Shown here: one piece after another, positions 61,205 to 64,000 of the stretch
Numbering within the stretch: the stretch's first letter is position 1
Layout: the number at the start of each line of letters is the position of its first letter
Source: Virgifigura sp964551315
GTDB lineage: Bacteria > Pseudomonadota > Alphaproteobacteria > Dongiales > Dongiaceae
Reading direction: 5' to 3'
NCBI GenBank assembly: GCA_964551315.1
Contig: CAZKCM010000010.1
Span: 26,371-90,370 of the forward strand
DNA: 64,000 nucleotides
The notes under the pieces: generated by a model
Database searches by the model: none
Told to the model about the DNA's origin: nothing
The model's input: only the letters and a program-made list of their open reading frames with translations
Made by a program: the position numbers and the translations under genes

Positions 61205-61975
61205 TCAGCCCAGGAACGCCTTGCCGATGACCGGCGTCGAGGGCACCGCCATGTCGCGCGGCTCCATCGGTTCGGCCCGCCGGGCCGCTCGGCCCGCCTC
61301 GATCGCCAGCGCAAAGGCCCTGGCCATCTCCACCGGATCGCCCGCCTTGGCGACGGCGGTGTTGAGGAGGACCGCGTCGTAGCCGAGCTCCATCGCCCGC
61401 GCCGCGTGGGACGGAAGACCGATCCCGGCGTCGATCACCAGCGGCACCTCCGGGAAATGCGCCCGCAGCGCCCTGAGGCCGAACGGGTTGTTGAGGCCCT
61501 GGCCGGAGCCGATGGGCGCGCCCCAGGGCATCAGGACCTCGCAGCCGGCCTCGAGAAGCTTCGCGGCCACGGACAGATCCTCCGTCGTGTAGGGGAAGAC
61601 CTGGAAGCCCTCGCCGGAGAGGATGCGGGCCGCCTCGACGAGCCCGAAAACGTCGGGCTGGAGCGTATCGTCCTCGCCGATCACTTCGAGCTTGATCCAG
61701 GGCGTGCCGAACACCTCGCGCGCCATATGCGCGGTCGTGACGGCCTCCTTGACCGTATGGCAGCCCGCCGTGTTCGGCAGCACGCGGACGCCCAGCTCGC
61801 GGATGATCGACCAGAAGCCCTGGCCCGCGAGCTCACCGGCGGACTCGCGCCGCAGCGAGACGGTGACCACCTCGGCGCCCGACGCCTTGATCGCCGCCGA
61901 CAGAACGGCGGGCGATGGATATTGCGCCGTGCCCAGCATGAGCCGGGAAGCGAGCTCGACACCGTAGAACGACAT
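61205..61975 (-). CDS. thiG: Thiazole synthase
   Basis: 256 aa from the ATG at 61975, which has GGAGGG eight bases upstream; a GTG at 61984 overlaps the thiS stop but lies too close to that site. It forms the thiazole ring from DXP, dehydroglycine and ThiS thiocarboxylate. The Schiff-base lysine is in PWIKLEVIGEDDTLQPD. Other landmarks are SRLMLGTAQYPSPAVLSAAI, EVLMPWGAPIGSGQGLNNPF and VPLVIDAGIGLPSHAARAMELG. Confidence 0.96.
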   Translation of the reverse strand: MSFYGVELASRLMLGTAQYPSPAVLSAAIKASGAEVVTVSLRRESAGELAGQGFWSIIRELGVRVLPNTAGCHTVKEAVTTAHMAREVFGTPWIKLEVIGEDDTLQPDVFGLVEAARILSGEGFQVFPYTTEDLSVAAKLLEAGCEVLMPWGAPIGSGQGLNNPFGLRALRAHFPEVPLVIDAGIGLPSHAARAMELGYDAVLLNTAVAKAGDPVEMARAFALAIEAGRAARRAEPMEPRDMAVPSTPVIGKAFLG

Positions 61976-61980
61976 CGGGC

Positions 61981-62178
61981 TCACCCTCCCTGCATGGGGG
62001 CGAGCACCTCGAGGATGTCGCCCTCCGCCAGCATTACCTCCGGCCGCGTGGAGGCCGGCGCAAAGCTTCCGTTCACCGCGGTCGCGACGACGGCGCCGCC
62101 GTAGCCCAGCTCGTCCAGGACGCGGGCGAGAGTCGGTCCCGAGACTTCATGCACTTCGCCGTTGACGATGATCCTCAT
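61981..62178 (-). CDS. thiS: Sulfur carrier protein ThiS
   Basis: 65 aa ubiquitin-like carrier ending in the essential Gly-Gly (PMQGG), which is adenylated and thiocarboxylated. It starts MRIIVNGEVHEVSGPTLARV. Its first 32 bases overlap the end of thiO in another frame, so it is missed if starts are chosen by length. It lies directly before thiG. Confidence 0.95.
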   Translation of the reverse strand: MRIIVNGEVHEVSGPTLARVLDELGYGGAVVATAVNGSFAPASTRPEVMLAEGDILEVLAPMQGG

Positions 62179-63157
62179 CCATGACCTCCGGGTAATGGCG
62201 CTCTTCCAGCAAGGCGTCCGCCGCCATGCGGGCAAGCGAAGGCGCAAGCAGGAATCCGTGCCGGTAGAGCCCGTTGACATAGAGCGTGCGGCCCCGCCGC
62301 CGGATCCGCGGCAGGTTGTCCGCGAAGGCGGGGCGGGCGTCGCAGCCGATCTCGACGATCTCCGCCTCGCCGAAGGCGGGGTGCAGGGCGTAGGCCCCGC
62401 TCAGGAGCTCGAGCATCGAGCGCGCCGTGATGCGGCGGCGCTGGTCGCTCTCGATCATGGTGGCGCCGACCATGAACAGCCCCTCCCCGCGCGGCACGAC
62501 GTAGAGCGGAACGCGCGGATGCAGCATGCGAACGGGGCGGGACAGCGCGACCTCGCGCGTGCGGATCAGCAGCATCTCGCCCTTCACGCCGCGCAGGTCA
62601 GCGAGCGCATCGCGCGCCGCCAGACCGCGGCAATCGACGGTCCAATCCTCCTCCGGCGAAGGCCCGGCGGCCTCCGTGCCGAACCGGATCGCGACGCCGC
62701 GTTCGGTAAGCGCGTCCGCCAGCGCCGCCAGGGTCGCCCGCGGATCGAGATGCGCCTCCTCCGGGAAGAAAAGCGCGCGTGCGAACCGGCCGGCGAGATC
62801 GGGCTCCAGCGCGGCGATCCCGTCTCGATCCACCCATTCGAAACCCTCCGTCCGCCGCGCAAAGCGGGTGAGCTCCGGAACGTCCCGGGGCTGCGCAACG
62901 ACCAGGGTGCCGTTTCGGGCCACGCCGGCGCCGCGCGCCGCCCAATAGCGCAGCGCCTCCTGCCCGAGGTTCATCACCAGCGGCTCCGCGGATTCGCGCT
63001 CGCACCAGGGTGCGAGCATGCCGCCCGCGTACCACGAGCAGCATCCCTCTCCCACGCGCCCGCCCCGTTCGAGGACCTCGACCTCGGCGCCGCGGTCCGC
63101 GAGTTCGAGCGCGCAGGTGAGCCCCGCCACGCCCGCGCCGATCACCGTGACGCGCAT
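62147..63157 (-). CDS. thiO: Glycine oxidase ThiO
   Basis: 336 aa FAD-dependent amine oxidase that makes dehydroglycine (iminoglycine) for thiazole synthesis. The N-terminal FAD motif is MRVTVIGAGVAGLTCALELADRG. Further landmarks are CSWYAGGMLAPWCERESAE, HPRVPLYVVPRGEGLFMVGATMIES and RTLYVNGLYRHGFLLAPSLA, the C-terminal FAD/substrate region. It starts four bases after the thiC stop. Use of ThiO rather than ThiH points to aerobic thiazole synthesis. Confidence 0.95.
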   Translation of the reverse strand: MRVTVIGAGVAGLTCALELADRGAEVEVLERGGRVGEGCCSWYAGGMLAPWCERESAEPLVMNLGQEALRYWAARGAGVARNGTLVVAQPRDVPELTRFARRTEGFEWVDRDGIAALEPDLAGRFARALFFPEEAHLDPRATLAALADALTERGVAIRFGTEAAGPSPEEDWTVDCRGLAARDALADLRGVKGEMLLIRTREVALSRPVRMLHPRVPLYVVPRGEGLFMVGATMIESDQRRRITARSMLELLSGAYALHPAFGEAEIVEIGCDARPAFADNLPRIRRRGRTLYVNGLYRHGFLLAPSLARMAADALLEERHYPEVMDEDHRQRRSA

Positions 63158-63161
63158 GGCC

Positions 63162-64000
<839 letters not shown>

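Overview
This window looks like draft-assembly chromosome from a high-GC alphaproteobacterium, probably metabolically versatile and possibly linked to C1 or serine-cycle metabolism. I did not identify a genus. The signs are alphaproteobacterial-style GGAAC-N16/17-CGTT stress promoters, HisKA_2-type sensor kinases, a DUF3572 protein, a thiC-O-S-G-E operon, and a dispersed palindromic repeat of the kind common in this class. Four runs of exactly 100 N mark scaffold joins. Two of them (10174-10273 and 34744-34843) are flanked by identical 55-base sequences. Merging each pair restores one intact reading frame, so these are overlaps written as gaps rather than missing DNA. The other two (47815-47914 and 58326-58425) hide real missing sequence.

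Layout. 1-2735: zinc uptake locus, znuA on the minus strand and zur-znuC-znuB on the plus strand, divergent around Zur-type operators. 2877-6358: an ECF sigma factor, a stress-promoter PRC-barrel protein, a frameshifted HD phosphohydrolase, TspO and a secreted Gly-rich protein. 6769-10575: leucyl aminopeptidase, an MFS permease, and a REP-associated transposase carrying a REP palindrome inside its own frame. 10547-15844: PEP carboxylase homologue with a malate/succinate-CoA ligase pair, arranged like the serine-cycle mtkA-mtkB-ppc set. 16338-19563: a three-gene Gtr-type glycosylation cassette. 20101-25627: housekeeping and accessory enzymes (HAD phosphatase, PhzF, methyltransferase, GlxA-type regulator, phosphoesterase, SRAP). 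26335-29747: a PAS protein behind a stress promoter, a HisKA_2 kinase and two response regulators. 29784-33415: a lipoprotein subtilase autotransporter and a PQQ sugar dehydrogenase. 33445-37431: divergent stress genes (ferritin-like DUF892, tandem PRC-barrel) and a glycogen-debranching-type enzyme. 37529-43326: small proteins, a methyltransferase, and a second signalling block (PAS kinase, response regulator, REC-PAS kinase).

43414-53284 is the most distinctive region. It is a catabolic island that I read as sulfolactate degradation: slcC and comC interconvert the enantiomers through sulfopyruvate, SuyAB releases sulfite to give pyruvate, and a GntR/UTRA regulator sits beside a clear operator and promoter. 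It runs directly into a tripartite tricarboxylate transporter, a D-tartrate dehydratase and a tartrate/D-malate dehydrogenase. The products enter central metabolism as pyruvate and oxaloacetate. 53584-54962 is speD-speE for spermidine. 55522-59828 is a complete but gapped branched-chain amino acid type ABC transporter (livK-H-M-G-F). 60540-64000 is the thiamine operon, with thiC running off the end.

The strongest regulatory result is four sites matching the EcfG (general stress response) promoter, in front of the 3744 PRC-barrel gene, the 26369 PAS gene, and both divergent genes at 34104 and 34294.
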